Assembly: GCA_039707465.1 (NCBI GenBank)
Contig: CM077643.1
Coordinates: 63,676,605-63,740,604 of the forward strand
Source of the DNA: Rhabdophis nuchalis
Lineage: Eukaryota; Chordata; Lepidosauria; Squamata; Natricidae
Direction: 5' to 3'
DNA: 64,000 nt
A program made the position numbers and the translations under genes. Positions 54,980 through 64,000 of the stretch are shown piece by piece (position 1 is the first letter of the stretch; each line of letters opens with the position of its first letter). A model generated the notes under the pieces. The model saw only the letters and a list, made by a program, of their open reading frames with translations, did not search any database and was not told the origin of the DNA.

Positions 54980-55020
54980 TTTGTAAGACAAGAGTCGCCC
55001 ATGGAACCAACTCTCATGAG
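54980..55020 (+). CDS. ITPK1: ITPK1 internal coding exon (about residues 155-168)
   Basis: A 41-bp exon: TT completing Ile155, then 13 codons, in phase 0 at the end. It follows a T-rich tract and AAG at 54977-54979 and precedes GTAAGT at 55021. The translation CKTRVAHGTNSHE equals human residues 156-168. It includes the lysine (K157) that contacts ATP and the histidine (H167) that contacts the inositol phosphate, by recollection of the human enzyme. It is too short for ORF scans, but the phase match on both sides and the exact peptide make it certain. Confidence 0.95.
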
Positions 55021-55984
55021 GTAAGTATTTGCACAGGGTTTTATATACTGTGTATTTAGAAAAACTGCTTTGGCTGGGAAGTAAGAGAAAAACTATAGTA
55101 GTCCATCTATGAGTTTGATTCATAAACTTCAAGGAAAATTAAGGTGGCTTTATTCTTGTTGTCTCTCATGCATACATAAAAATCATTCTTCGTAGCCTCA
55201 TGGCTTCATTAATATTGCAAATCTGTTTTACTCTCATTTTGAAGGCCAGTTTATGCATACTTATACCCATCTGTCCATCATTTGTTTATTTATTTGCAAT
55301 TTTATAACCCATCCTAATGTACAGGTTTTAGGCGGCATTTGTCAAAATAGAACATAAAAGAGAAAGACATAGAATGAATAAATACCCTAAGATGATTGCC
55401 ATTAAATAACGATGACTTGGGTAATAAAAAGTGGAATAGATATTGACAGCTTTACAAAAGGCCAGGGGGAGAGGGTTACAAAAGCCCATGAAGAGAAGAC
55501 ATTTGAAAATATGGGAACTATAACAGAAAAGTCCTGTCACTTAGTCTTCTTAAAACAGGGGGAAGGGCAGGGGGAAGGTAGTCTCAAGGACCTTCTCACA
55601 ATGTTTCTACTTTGTGAATGGGTTTAAATCTAGCAAAGAAATGCTTTCTCTAACATAATGCAACACTACATAGGACTTTATAGTTTATGATCAGCACTTT
55701 GAGTTGAGACCAGAAGCCTACTGGGAACTAGTGAGAAGACTTTGACAATGGTGCCAACCTGCAGTGATGAGTTACCCCATCCTTGGTTCAACTGCCACTT
55801 ATGAACTGGCTGCAACTTCTGGGTCATCTTCAAAGGCATCTCATCTCAATTTGATAGATTATCTCAGTAGTTTCACAGGCATGTTAAATAACATAGGAGA
55901 GAGCACCAAACTTTGTGAGATTTGCATTGGAGAAACCATAGAATTGTCATTTTCCTCGCCCAATGATCCAAACTGGATGCAGAT
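55021..55984. other. intron, nothing firm
   Basis: Sequence near 55275-55345 (TTTATTTATTTGCAATTTTA, then 'taacccatcc') may be the reverse of a small LINE 3' end. The frames at 55328-55627 are on both strands and without a domain. Confidence 0.45.
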
Positions 55985-56856
55985 AGTCCTCGATTTACAA
56001 CAGTTAATTTATTTATTTTTTATTTATTTTATTAAATTTATACCCCGCCCTTCTCCTAAAAAAGGACCCAGGGCGGTGCACAGGCATCATTAAAACATAC
56101 AAAATACAAAAATCCAAAATTGTTAAAAACTAAATTAAATATTCCCTGTGCTAAAATTGATAAAACTCTAAAATTTAAAAATTATCCCTAAAAAATTATC
56201 CCTATAAAATTATTCCTATAAGAGTCAGAACGGGGGATTATGCTAGGCCGGCTTGATGAAATAAATGAGTTTTAAGACGTTGGCGGAAAAGGCGGAGGTC
56301 CACGATGGTGCGTAAATCGGGGGGTAGGTCGTTCCAGAGGGCAGGGCCCGCCACAGAGAAGGCTCTTCCCCTGGGCACCGCCAACCGGCATTGCCCGGCT
56401 GACGGTACCCTGAGAAGGCCCTCTCTGTGGGAGCGGATCGGTCGAAGGGATGTATGGGGCAAGAGGCGGTCGCGAATATAGCTAGGCCGCCTCTAGCTAA
56501 TTTAATAACTGTTTGTTACAGTAAAGTTACAACGGCACTGAAAAAGTTACTTATGACCATCTTTCACACATGACCATTGCAGCATCCCAACGATTAGGTA
56601 ATTTACATTTGGATGTTTGACAACTGACTCATATTTATGACGATTGCAATGTAACAGGGTCATGTGATCCTCTTTTGCAACCTTCTGAAAAGCAGAGTCA
56701 ATGGAGAAGCCAGATTCACTTAACAGCTGTGTTACTAATTTAGCAACAACAGGGATTAATTTAACAACTATGGCGAAACTCAGTTAACAGATGCCTCACT
56801 TTACAACATAAATTATGGGCTCAATTGTGGTTGTAAGTCGAGGGTTAACCTGTATT
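55985..56856. mobile_element. 'TAGTCCTCGACTTA' MITE split by an L2
   Basis: The left terminus GATAGTCCTCGATTTACAAC at about 55984 and the right terminus GGTTGTAAGTCGAGGGTTAA near 56830 are inverted repeats. Family blocks fill 56508-56840 ('caacggcactgaaaaagtta', 'gcagagtcaatggagaagcc'). The L2 at 55999-56500 sits just inside the left end, flanked by TTAATTTA and TAATTTAA, a probable target duplication. Confidence 0.82.
55999..56500 (-). mobile_element. L2 3' end inserted in a MITE
   Basis: On the minus strand it encodes [20 protein letters not shown] to WNDLPPDLRT and stops after FHQAGLA. The 3' UTR (CTGTGCACCGCCCTGGGTCC box) and an A/T-rich tail at the left end follow. It is highly similar to the 10075 and 18827 copies. 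Confidence 0.9.
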
Positions 56857-57680
56857 CTCACTGAGAGCACCAAAGTGGAGTACATCCAACTCAACGTAGA
56901 TGACCCTACAGATACCGATGTTTCTGTACCAATGGACAGTGTTTCTAAATGCTGCCAAAAGTTCTCACAAGACCAAGAGAAATATCCTGATCCCATAAAG
57001 AATCTCTGAAGGTCAGGTATAATGACTGTTACTATTTCCATGCCATTACATAATTGCTTTACTGTGTATTTTATAGTATATTTTATTGTAAACCATTTTT
57101 AGATGCTTTGGCATAATGAAGCAGTAGATAAGCATAATTAAATTTGGGGGAAAGTCTAAATAAGAAATCAGCTGTAAATTGGAGAGGCAGATTGCCAAGT
57201 ATTTCCAACTGGATAGCACAGTTCTGCATCTTCTCTTCCCCTCCCCCCCTCCCCCCCCCAGTTTATCTGAATACTTGGCTTTTATGTAGCTGGACGAAGC
57301 CAGTATCTCAAACACTTCAACATTATGTGTTTTACAGTGATCAAGCAACTGCATTCAAGAAGCTCACAACAAAAAGAAAGGAAGGCAATAATGATCTTCC
57401 GTTCCTGCTCCCTCTTAGCTTGTATTTAGGTTTTGCTTTCTCTAATCAAGAATAATAAACACCAATAACCCAATCTTCCATCTATTTGTCCAATCCCTTT
57501 TAAAACCATCTGAATGTACAGTATACTAATGCCACTGACAGCAGCAGCTGTATGTATGCATGCATGCATGCATGCTGTGCATACTGCTATTGGAACCACC
57601 AAATACAATGCTTGTTTATGTGAAAAAATGTATTTGTCATCTGTACGACTATAATTGCAAGTCATATCTTTATTTTTCAG
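56857..57680. other. intron and splice acceptor region
   Basis: A C-rich tract lies at 57240-57260 and a TGTA/TGCA tetranucleotide stretch at 57550-57574. The intron ends TTTATTTTTCAG at 57669-57680. No transposon is named. Frames at 57046-57455 lie on both strands with no domain. Confidence 0.5.
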
Positions 57681-57846
57681 ATGGCTATCATATTCAACCG
57701 GGAAGCCATGAAAGCCATCCAACCTCCATGTGTGATTCAAAGTTTCATCAACCACAATGCTGTCCTGTACAAAGTCTTTGTGGTTGGGGAGTCATATACT
57801 GTGGTGAAGAGGCCTTCTGTGAAGAACTTCTCAGCAGGCATATCTG
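57681..57846 (+). CDS. ITPK1: ITPK1 internal coding exon (about residues 169-223)
   Basis: The exon is 166 bp: 55 codons plus G, the first base of the next codon (Asp224 in human). It follows TTTTTCAG and precedes GTAAGC at 57847. The translation starts MAIIFNREAMKAIQPPCVIQ, passes SFINHNAVLYKVFVVGESYT and ends KNFSAGIS. It corresponds to human 169-223, including the 188-199 stretch that lines the ATP site, the lysine 199 equivalent in NAVLYK and the serine 214 equivalent. The Met at its start is internal (TNSHE|MAI). The remaining exons, from DRES onward, are not found before 64000. Confidence 0.97.
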
Positions 57847-58253
57847 GTAAGCTTTGGGAGTAGTAATTTAACATGGTCTACTAGTGGGAAAATCTGAAGA
57901 ATGCCATTTTCCATTTTGGTGAATCCTGATCCAAAACATGTAGAGGACATCAAGTTGAAGAAGATTAAACTCAGTGTTTCCTGACTGTTTGGCTTTTTTT
58001 TGATATTTTTTAAATTTCTCCCTTATCCTCCCAAACCTTTATAGCACTAATTTCTTTGGGAGATAGCAACTGTTTTTAATTTAATTAATTTAATTAATTT
58101 ACACTTTTATACCGCCCCCTCTCCGGGCAGGACTCGGGGCGGTGCACAGCAGGTAAAATACAAATAGTACATACATCTCAATAAATACATTCAACCACTA
58201 AAACCCAAATTAAATTAATAACTCTGCTAAAAAGTTTAAAACACTAGAACTCT

Positions 58254-61070
58254 CTAAAAAATAGTTAGTAAAGTCGAAGTCTGAAGTCTAAACCAGGCCG
58301 GCCAGGTAGAAAAAATGTGTCTTGAGCTCCCGGCAGAAGAGGCGCAGGTCAGTGATAGTACGAATATTGGGGGGCAGGTCGTTCCAGAGAGCCGGGCCCG
58401 CCACAGAGAAGGCCCTACCCCTGGAAATCGCCAGACGGCATTGACCAGCCGACGGCATCCTGAGGAGGCCCTCCCTGTGCGAGCGGACAGGTCGAAGGGA
58501 GGTGTGTGGTAGGAGGCGGTCTCACAAATACCCAGCTCCCGTGCCATGGAGCGATTTAATGATGATCATCAACACCTTGAAGCGCACCCGGAAGACCACA
58601 GGCAGCCAGTGCAGCTCGCGCAGGAGCGGTGTTACATGGGAGTATCGAGATACTCCCAGAATCCCCTGCACGGCCGCATTCTGTACCAGCTGGAGTCTCC
58701 GGGTGTACCTCAAGGGGAGCCCCATGTAGAGAGCGTTACAGTAATCTAGTAATCGACGTGACGAGGGCTTGAGTGACTGTGCGAAGGGAATCCCGATCTA
58801 GAAAGGGGCGCAACTGGAGTATCCAGGAGGACACCCAAGTTGCGAGCCCTTTCCATGGGGGCTAATGACTCGCCCCCGATAGTCAGCGATGGAACAAGCT
58901 GACTATATCGAGATGCAGGAAACCACAGCCACTCGGTCTTGGACGGGTTGAGTCGGAGCTTGTTCCTCCCCATCCAGACCCGCACGGCCTCCAAACACTG
59001 GGACATCACTTCGACGGCATCGTTGGGGTGGTTTGGGGTAGAAATGTACAGCTGGGTGTCATCAGCGTACTGATGGTACTCTACCCCAAAACCACGGATG
59101 ATCTCACCCAGCGGCTTCATATAGGTGTTGAACAGGAGAGGCGAGAGAACCGACCCCTGAGGCACCCCACAGATGAGGGGCTTTGGTGCCGATCTCTGCC
59201 CTCCTGCCAACACACATTGCACCCGGCCGGAGAGGTAGGAGGAGAACCACCGCAAAACGTGCCTCCCACTTCCAACCCCTCCAGTCGGCGCAACAGGATA
59301 CCATGGTCGATGGTATCAAAAATTAGTTAGTTAGTTTATTTTGATTTATATACCGCACCCTTTCCCAAAAGGGATTCGGGGCGGTGCACAGGCAATTTAA
59401 AAAACATATATAAACAACAATATACAAAATATAAAACCAAATTAAATTAATATCCCTGTGCTAAAAATTTAGATACATTAAAACAATATCCCTAAAACCA
59501 ATTTAAAACAATTTTAAAACAAAGCCGCTGAGAGGTCTAATAGGACCAGGATAGAGGAGCAACCTCTATCCCGCGCCCTCCAGACATCATCGACCAACGT
59601 GACCAATGCCGTCTCTGTGCTGTGCCCAGGCCGGAAGCCGGACTGGCATGGGTCTAGATAGACAGTTTCCTCCAGGTGCCGGGGGAACTGCTGTGCCACC
59701 ACACTTTCTACAACCTTCGCAAGGAAGCGAAGGTTGGAGACCGGACGATAATTACTCAACACTGCTGGGTCCAGGGAAGGCTTCTTGAGGAGGAGTCTCA
59801 CCATCGCTTCTTTAAGGGAGGCCGGCAAGAACCCCTCACTCAGAGAAGCATTCACAATTTCCTGGAGCCAGCCTCGTGTCACCTCCCGGGAGGCCAGTAC
59901 AAGCCAGGAGGGACACGGGTCCAATAAACATGTGGTGGCATTCAGTCGTCCCAGCAACCTGTCCATGTCATCTGGAGTCACAAGGTCAAACTCCCCCCAC
60001 AAAACGGTCTCAAGGCCTGCCTCGGTACGCCCACCCAGATCAACTTCATTGGAGGCCAACTCACCCCGGATCTGAGCGATTTTCTCCTGCAGATACAGTC
60101 CAAACTCCTCTGCACGACCCTGTAAAGGAGCTTCCTGCTCCCTCTGGTGAAGAAGGGAGCGGGTCACTCTAAACAGGGTGGCCAGGTGGTTTTCTGCGGA
60201 TGCGATGACAGCGGCGAGATGATTACATTTCGCCGCTCTCATCGTCACAATGTAGGTCCTCAAATGGGACCTCACACGTGTCCGGTCAGATTTGGCGCGA
60301 GTGGATGTCCAAATGCTCTCTAGGCGTCTCTTATGGCGCTTCATCACCCTTAGCTTCTCGGAGAACCAAGGAGCCAGGGTGGGTCGGCGCCAGGTGAGAG
60401 GCCGCAAAGGCACGACTCGGTCCAGGCAGCCGCCAGTCCTCAGTTGAGTCGTGGTCCAGGGACACAGGTATTGGCCCAAGCTCTGTCTGGAACCTCTCTG
60501 GGTCCATCAGGCGCCTGGGGCGGAACCATCTTGGAATATCTGATTCCGCCTCCCCGCGGTGGAGTGTAGCAGTAGGAAAGTCCAGCCGAAGGAGAAAGTG
60601 ATCTGTCCATGACAGGGGTGTAATGACTAAGTCCCCTATACCCAGATCACTTGTCCACTGGTCGGAGACAAAAACTAGATCCAGCATGTGACCCCCGGTG
60701 TGAGTGGGACCGTGAATTATTTGGGTCAGGTCCATGGCCGTCATGGAGGCCATGAACTCCCGAGCTACCTCCGATGTTTCGCCTGCTGATGGCAGATTGA
60801 AATCCCTCATGACTAGGAGCCTGGGGGTCTCGACTGCCACCTCGGCTATTGCATCGAGAAGCTCGGGCAGGGCTGCTGAAGTATAGCGGGGAGTCAAGTA
60901 TACAACCAGCAAGCCGAACTGCCTCCGCGGACCCCACTTCACACATAGGGATTCACAGCCGGTTGTCTGCGACACAGCAGTCTCCCTTGGATTTAGGCTC
61001 TCCTTGACAATGACCGCTACCCCTCCACCCCGACCCTGGGCTCAAGGCTGATGAAATGCTCGGTAGCCCG
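58254..61070 (-). pseudogene. L2 ORF2, several lesions
   Basis: Recognisable blocks from 5' to 3': TTGCESLCVKWGPRRQFGLL and LLVMRDFNLPSAG (the conserved Gly of GDFNLP is Arg here), SWTDHFLLRLDFP, then after a frameshift near 60430 RVVPLRPL...[24 protein letters not shown], and [11 protein letters not shown] where the nested insertion interrupts RT motif A. After it come [13 protein letters not shown] and [10 protein letters not shown] deletion of roughly 90 nt near 58815 removes residues after LGVLLD, and the C-terminus is frameshifted. It is non-functional. Confidence 0.88.
59319..59520 (-). mobile_element. L2 3' UTR fragment nested in L2 ORF2
   Basis: An L2 3' UTR piece (TTAG-type tail at 59325-59340, then the CTGTGCACCGCCCCGAATCC box on the minus strand) interrupts the older L2 exactly in the codons after [10 protein letters not shown]. 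The host L2 resumes at 59520 with 'aaagccgctgagagg'. A short AAA at both borders may be what is left of a target duplication. Confidence 0.85.
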
Positions 61071-61076
61071 GTGGGC

Positions 61077-61571
61077 AGATTTGCCAACAGCTTCTATGTA
61101 CATTCAGATTTATGTACCAAAATACTAATCTAAAAAGGGGAGGATATCAGAGACTTCTTCCTAAAACAAGCAAGTCAAGATGTAAGTAGAAGAGATTATT
61201 ATGACTAAGAACTCCTATATGTTTTTAATTCTGTCTAGCTTCCATAGATGTTTTGAGGTTATGGCATCATAAATCTTTTGCTAGATGCAGTTGGTTTCAA
61301 GTTCTATTTGATACTTGACCCTGACCATCTCCACTGAACTCTTCCTCTTAAGAAATTTGGAAAATTCTTCCTTGCATGATATGTATATTCTACCTGAACT
61401 TTATTGTTAAGCACCCAGAGTCACAGTTTTTTAAAAGGGCAGTTATATAAATGATTGGTTGATTAATTGATTGATTGACCATATTATGATCTTTCTTGAA
61501 GGCTTTGATATTTTATTCATCTGCTATTTGCTTGAAATCATACTAATGAAATTCTTACATTAGTTCATAAT
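61077..61571. other. intron, nothing recognised
   Basis: This is AT-rich sequence with a short GATTGATT stretch near 61455-61480. No exon or repeat is named. Confidence 0.5.
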
Positions 61572-61579
61572 ATCTAGAT

Positions 61580-61709
61580 CAATGTTTCTCAACCTTGGCA
61601 ACTTTAAGCCCTATGGACTTAAACTCCCAGAATCCCCCAGCCCGCTGGCTGGGGAATTCTGGGAGTTGAGGTCCACAGGACTTAAAGTCACCAAGGTTGA
61701 GAAACACTG
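61580..61709. mobile_element. 130-bp hAT-type MITE with exact 8-bp target duplication
   Basis: The ends CAATGTTTCTCAACCTTGGC and (minus strand) CAGTGTTTCTCAACCTTGGT are inverted repeats, and most of the element is palindromic ('aactcccagaatcccccagc...gctggggaattctgggagtt'). The 8-mer ATCTAGAT flanks both sides (61572-61579 and 61710-61717). It is non-coding. Confidence 0.93.
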
Positions 61710-61717
61710 ATCTAGAT

Positions 61718-63479
61718 GGTCTGATTATGATATACCAGTCAAGAAAATGAGTTAAAATGTACTGTGATTTCATTTATTTATTTTCTTTACTCTCTATGAA
61801 CAAAACATTTTTGGAAACTGTAATAGGTCTGCTTTTTATTTAACTATTTATATTGAATCAATATGTTGATTTATAAATATTTTATCCAAATTCAAGTATG
61901 CAAAATAAAAAGGTGAAATATTTTTAAAAAGATATTTGCCAAAGTCACAAACTCTAAAAATTAATACACATCAAGATAACAAACCATAATATCAAAAATG
62001 ATTAAAATTGGTATGAAAAGTTTAGTTTGGATTCAGTTCAATTTCTGGTGTACATGCTATTTTCTTAAGGTTTGTCACTAAATTCTTCAGGTTTTTTTTT
62101 TTTAAACGTTATCATATAGGCTACAGCTGTGATCATTCCTAATAGTTTCCTGTTCAAACAATTAATCCTGCTTTTGTTTTTTGTTTAGATAGTCAGCACT
62201 CAGGTAGCACTTAAAATATTCTTCAATCAGTATATTATCCAATTAAAGTTAAAATGTGGTAGATAAACAGAGTAGAATATGTTATTCTACTGAATAACAT
62301 TTTAAAACTTTCTTCCATTAAGTGAATAATAGCTTTTTAATAATAAAATTATTCCTACATTTTTTCAGTACCTTCAAAAAGTTCCATTCAAAATAGATGT
62401 ATGATTCTAGATTTTAGCAACATGAATATTTATTTTAGATTTTTTTTTCTTCATACAAAGCATAGTTATTTTTTGACTTCTGTTTTCTATATTGTAGCAA
62501 TAATATCAGTGATCAACTCATTAATATCAGTGATTTTTAAAGAATCTTACCCAAATTCAGAAATAATGCTCTCAGGTGCCCTCAATTGAGATGTTTTGAA
62601 TTTCCTACAATTTTGGGAATAATTCCAGAAAACATAATTTAAAAAGATAGATACTTTTTTACTTATATGCTGACAATAGCAACAATGACAGCATTGGAAA
62701 AGTCACATTGTGCCAGCAATACAAGATTGGGGCAGCAATAACAAAACTGACAATATATATTCACAATAAAAATGTAATCAAATTTAAGCAGGAAAGGCTC
62801 CCTTATATACAGTGCATTTTCCAGCAAGGCATATTCAGACATTTAGAATATGGCTTTTAGAAAAAAGAGACTAATTTAAAACAAACAAAATTACAAATAG
62901 ACATAAGCAAAAATATCAAATATTAATATTAAGTAGTAAAGCCATAGCATAAATATTGAAATTGTGTATAATGATTGGGAAAGAGAATGGAATGAAAGAG
63001 TGAATATACTACCAAAATTATCTTTCACAATGTTTTTACTTATGATCTACTTTTTCTCTTGCCTTTTGTATCTTTATGCTTTGCTTTTTTGTATTCTTTT
63101 AGCTTATGCAATGTAATAGAAAACATTGGAAGTAGTTTCATATTGTTAATCAACAAATATCTATTTAGGGTGGTTTGTTAAAGCCTATAACCTTATCCAT
63201 GTTTTCAGTTTAAATACATATTCTATCATAAGTTTTAGTGCCAATGCACACTTTGCTTTAGCCAAAAATTGCATCTTTATTTTTTAATGTTTCAGTTGAC
63301 ACCTGAAACGAAAACTTCGGACCATAAATTCAATGGCTAAAAAATAATTCATCTTCTGCTTATTTCTAACGAATCAATGAACACATCTTCATTCTTTTGG
63401 GAGTACTTCAGATATGACTAATTATTTACATGAGCAAATAGGCTGCAGTATCAGAAACTCTTGATTTGTCTATGTGATT
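61718..63479. other. intron, nothing recognised
   Basis: This is 1.8 kb of strongly AT-rich intron. No ITPK1 exon (next expected peptide DRESIFF) and no nameable repeat are seen. Confidence 0.5.
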
Positions 63480-64000
63480 GATCCACTACTTGAAATCTAA
63501 CAGACTCTAGATGGCTTACAGGATCTCTTATGTAAACCCCGTGCAAAATTAATATTAAAATCAATTATATAATAAAACTCATAATCTAATTCTCCAAATT
63601 AGGGTTCTTACATAATAACTACAAATTAATATGACATTTGGTTTGGCGCCACTGACTATAATCCCTCGAGGTCTTCTGGAAGAGCTGTGTGATCACCTGC
63701 TTCTGAAAAACCATAAGGATGGGTGCCACCCTTGTTTCAGGGGGCAATCAATTCCAAAGGAGGTGTTCTGCAGAGAACATCTCTTGTCAGGTCACCTCCC
63801 ACTGTATTTTGTGATACACAGGGATCCTGAGGTGCTCCCTAGTCCAGATGGAATGGTTTAAAACCATATGGGGGTGGGGGGAATGGTCTCTACAGTATTG
63901 CCCAGAGGATACAGCTTTACAGTGACTGGCCCTTTGAGTTGCACTCACAAACCACATAGTAACCAGTGCAGAGCTATCATATGCCAATATTGTAACTGGC
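63480..64000 (-). pseudogene. old L2-clade LINE relic, RT C-terminus and 3' UTR
   Basis: On the minus strand, a region similar to ALHWL (near 63970), GEHLRIPVYHKIQWEVT (near 63830), then FSAEHLLWN-LPPET (near 63770) follows the order of the L2 C-terminus ([30 protein letters not shown]). A 'ctgtaagccatctagagtct' segment near 63505 looks like its 3' UTR. It is much more diverged than the other copies, and it runs to the window edge. Confidence 0.65.

Larger units (their letters stand above)
58076..61076 (-). mobile_element. L2-clade LINE, 5'-truncated in the endonuclease
   Basis: A third large L2, minus strand. The TTAA-rich tail is at 58076-58105, the 3' UTR extends to about 58260, and ORF2 runs to 61076, where it stops within the endonuclease (after the region equivalent to CPPGYRAFHQP). 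It contains a nested L2 fragment at 59319-59520. It is more damaged than the copies at 10075 and 44305. Confidence 0.9.

Noticed and set aside
57550..57574. GCATGCATGC palindrome as a regulatory site
   Set aside because: It is part of a TGTA/TGCA tetranucleotide run, explained as simple repeat.
57681..57683. Met at the start of the last exon as a possible translation start
   Set aside because: It is an internal residue (SHE|MAI) and the upstream exons continue the frame, so it is not an initiation codon.

Overview
This window is nuclear DNA from a vertebrate, most likely a squamate reptile and probably a snake. The evidence is a split gene with GT-AG introns, interspersed with L2, CR1, L1, R2/R4-type and Penelope-like retroelements, tRNA-derived SINEs and many short hAT-type inverted-repeat elements. 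The species assignment is inferred from this repeat mix and was not tested by a search.

The only host gene I can support is ITPK1 (inositol-tetrakisphosphate 1-kinase), on the + strand. Five consecutive internal coding exons lie at 3893-4018, 20090-20207, 52868-52966, 54980-55020 and 57681-57846. They join without a frame error and cover about residues 41-223 of the roughly 414-residue human protein, by my recollection of that sequence. The first exons lie before the window and the last ones after it. The introns are 16.1, 32.7, 2.0 and 2.7 kb. Everything else here is intronic.

The introns are layered transposon insertions. From left to right: an L2 3' end (347-642); hAT-type MITEs (4351, 4971, 7037); an old L2 relic (6510-7660); a Penelope-like element (7680-8745); a nearly full L2 with two frameshifts (10075-13427); CR1 split by L2 (18663-19620); an R2/R4-type LINE split by a SINE (20648-22030); an 85-bp-arm perfect palindrome in CR1 (28039-28223); an 82-bp-arm palindrome (31480-31656); a 2.9-kb hAT element with an exact 8-bp target duplication (31704-34586); a 1.6-kb hairpin-rich inverted-repeat element (35500-37144); an L1 remnant; a second large L2 (44305-47640); and a third L2 with an L2 fragment nested in it (58076-61076).

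The most unusual locus is 46741-51109. A 1287-bp segment (the 5' part of the second L2 plus its flank) occurs twice in direct orientation, apparently without differences. Between the copies is a partial Ty3/Gypsy chromovirus-type element whose LTR end abuts one copy exactly. Its integrase and chromodomain are in frame with the L2 endonuclease region of the other copy, giving a 767-codon chimeric open frame. I read this as either a one-ended retroelement integration repaired by copying adjacent DNA, or an assembly artefact. I found no bacterial features, CRISPR arrays, operons or promoters that I could defend.
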